A DNA stretch of 64,000 bases, taken from Artemia franciscana. Its lineage: Eukaryota > Arthropoda > Branchiopoda > Anostraca > Artemiidae. Within the stretch, counting starts at the first letter, position 1. The number at the start of each line of letters is the position of its first letter. The stretch lies in NCBI RefSeq assembly GCF_032884065.1, contig NC_088883.1, forward strand, positions 32,490,237 through 32,554,236, given 5' to 3'. The notes beneath the pieces are model-generated. The model did not search any database. It was given only the letters and a program-made list of their open reading frames with translations, and was not told where the DNA came from. This document shows positions 63,305 to 64,000 of the stretch, piece by piece. A program made the translations under genes and the position numbers.

Positions 63305-64000
63305 GTGGTGACCTCACGCTTTTTATCTTCTCATATACCAATTTATCAATATTCCTAGTAGATAAGAAAGATAGAAAAAAAGGTGTATTCAGAATTGATT
63401 GTAACTTTCTGGCTCTTTGCTTTTTGTTTAATTGAAACTGGATTTTGATTTACATAGGGGATCCCTCTACTATATTTCTATTCAAAATCTTTCTGTTGTA
63501 TTTAATTCTTGTAATTTTGTTAGTTGTAATATTTTTGGTTTTGTACACTTCCTGAATTTTTGACTATTTTAAATCTTGTATTTATAATTGGAATAGTTGA
63601 TATTTTATGATTTTTGACAGGGTATTAGACTAATTGTTAGTTTGTGTGTAGTAGATTAATCAGTACGACGAAGCATGATTGTGAAGAGTTTTTTGTTTTT
63701 GGTTTTTCTAGGTTGATGATAAAACAGAAAAAGGATCCTGGAGCATAGAGAAGAAATTCTGAAAACTCCATTCAATTACATTAACAATAACAACTTGTAA
63801 TTCATCAACAAACCACTTCTCGTTGTCTGGCTCATTCAGAATTTACACATGACTTCAAATCAGGAAGAAATATATTTTGAGAAAAAAATAGTAACAAAAT
63901 GGAATCAAAAGCCTAATGTCAATTACATCTTATAATGGTACATATCATAAAACTTAAAGTGACCTCACAGACTTTTTTTAATACTTGGGTATCTTAGCTT
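63305..64000. other. No gene recognised
   Basis: AT-rich sequence, presumably still DNAJC7 intron. No TPR motif was found on the minus strand. Confidence 0.4.

Overview
The window is AT-rich, intron-bearing animal DNA. It looks like an arthropod genome, and the repeat families resemble those I associate with brine shrimp (Artemia). That species guess rests on memory and was not checked. Almost all open reading frames longer than 60 codons are chance, antisense or transposon relics. Two protein-coding genes could be assembled from exons with consistent splice sites and reading phase, both on the minus strand.

Gene 1 (26,945-36,353, four coding exons, 287 residues) is MALSU1, the mitochondrial RsfS/Iojap-domain ribosome-silencing factor. 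Exon 1 carries a predicted mitochondrial presequence, and exons 3-4 carry the RsfS domain. Intron 1 (about 3.5 kb) holds an eight-unit satellite-like array of a roughly 265-bp monomer and part of a foldback element. Intron 3 holds a nearly complete but decayed non-LTR retrotransposon, itself split by a (TA)n-bounded insertion. Gene 2 (51,712-62,101 and continuing beyond the window on its 5' side) is the C-terminal part of DNAJC7 (TPR2), a TPR/J-domain Hsp70-Hsp90 co-chaperone. Three exons give the linker, the complete J domain and the Gly/Phe-rich tail; the TPR exons must lie beyond 64,000.

Region by region. 1-12.5 kb: truncated and foldback repeats, a mariner relic, an orphan ORF at 4.1-4.5 kb and a pogo/Tigger-type transposase pseudogene. 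12.5-21.4 kb: mostly unassignable sequence, a 102-bp tandem array, and a 1.4-kb element with subterminal inverted repeats and an internal tandem array (family A). 21.9-25.8 kb: the 3' part of a LINE, an internally deleted minus-strand Helitron with a textbook 3' hairpin and CTAG end, and a tRNA-like SINE head. 26.9-36.4 kb: MALSU1. 36.8-47.2 kb: LINE relics, an element whose 29-bp terminal inverted repeats are themselves hairpins and which lies next to a run of four hairpins, a perfect 40-bp-arm palindrome, and two further foldback structures. 47.5-51 kb: duplications, a GGAATTGGAT-type minisatellite and a cluster of palindromic TTACGTAA sites. 51.7-62.1 kb: DNAJC7, with a hAT-type MITE, a Helitron-ORF fragment and a second full family-A element in its introns. 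62-64 kb: intronic sequence with a LINE C-terminal relic.

The two genes have unrelated jobs (mitochondrial ribosome assembly; cytosolic chaperoning). Nothing suggests that they work together. I found no rRNA genes, no convincing functional tRNA, no CRISPR and no bacterial-style operons. The most unusual items are the hairpin-TIR element family at 38.6-44.5 kb, the (TA)n-bounded insertion in the LINE, and the family-A elements.
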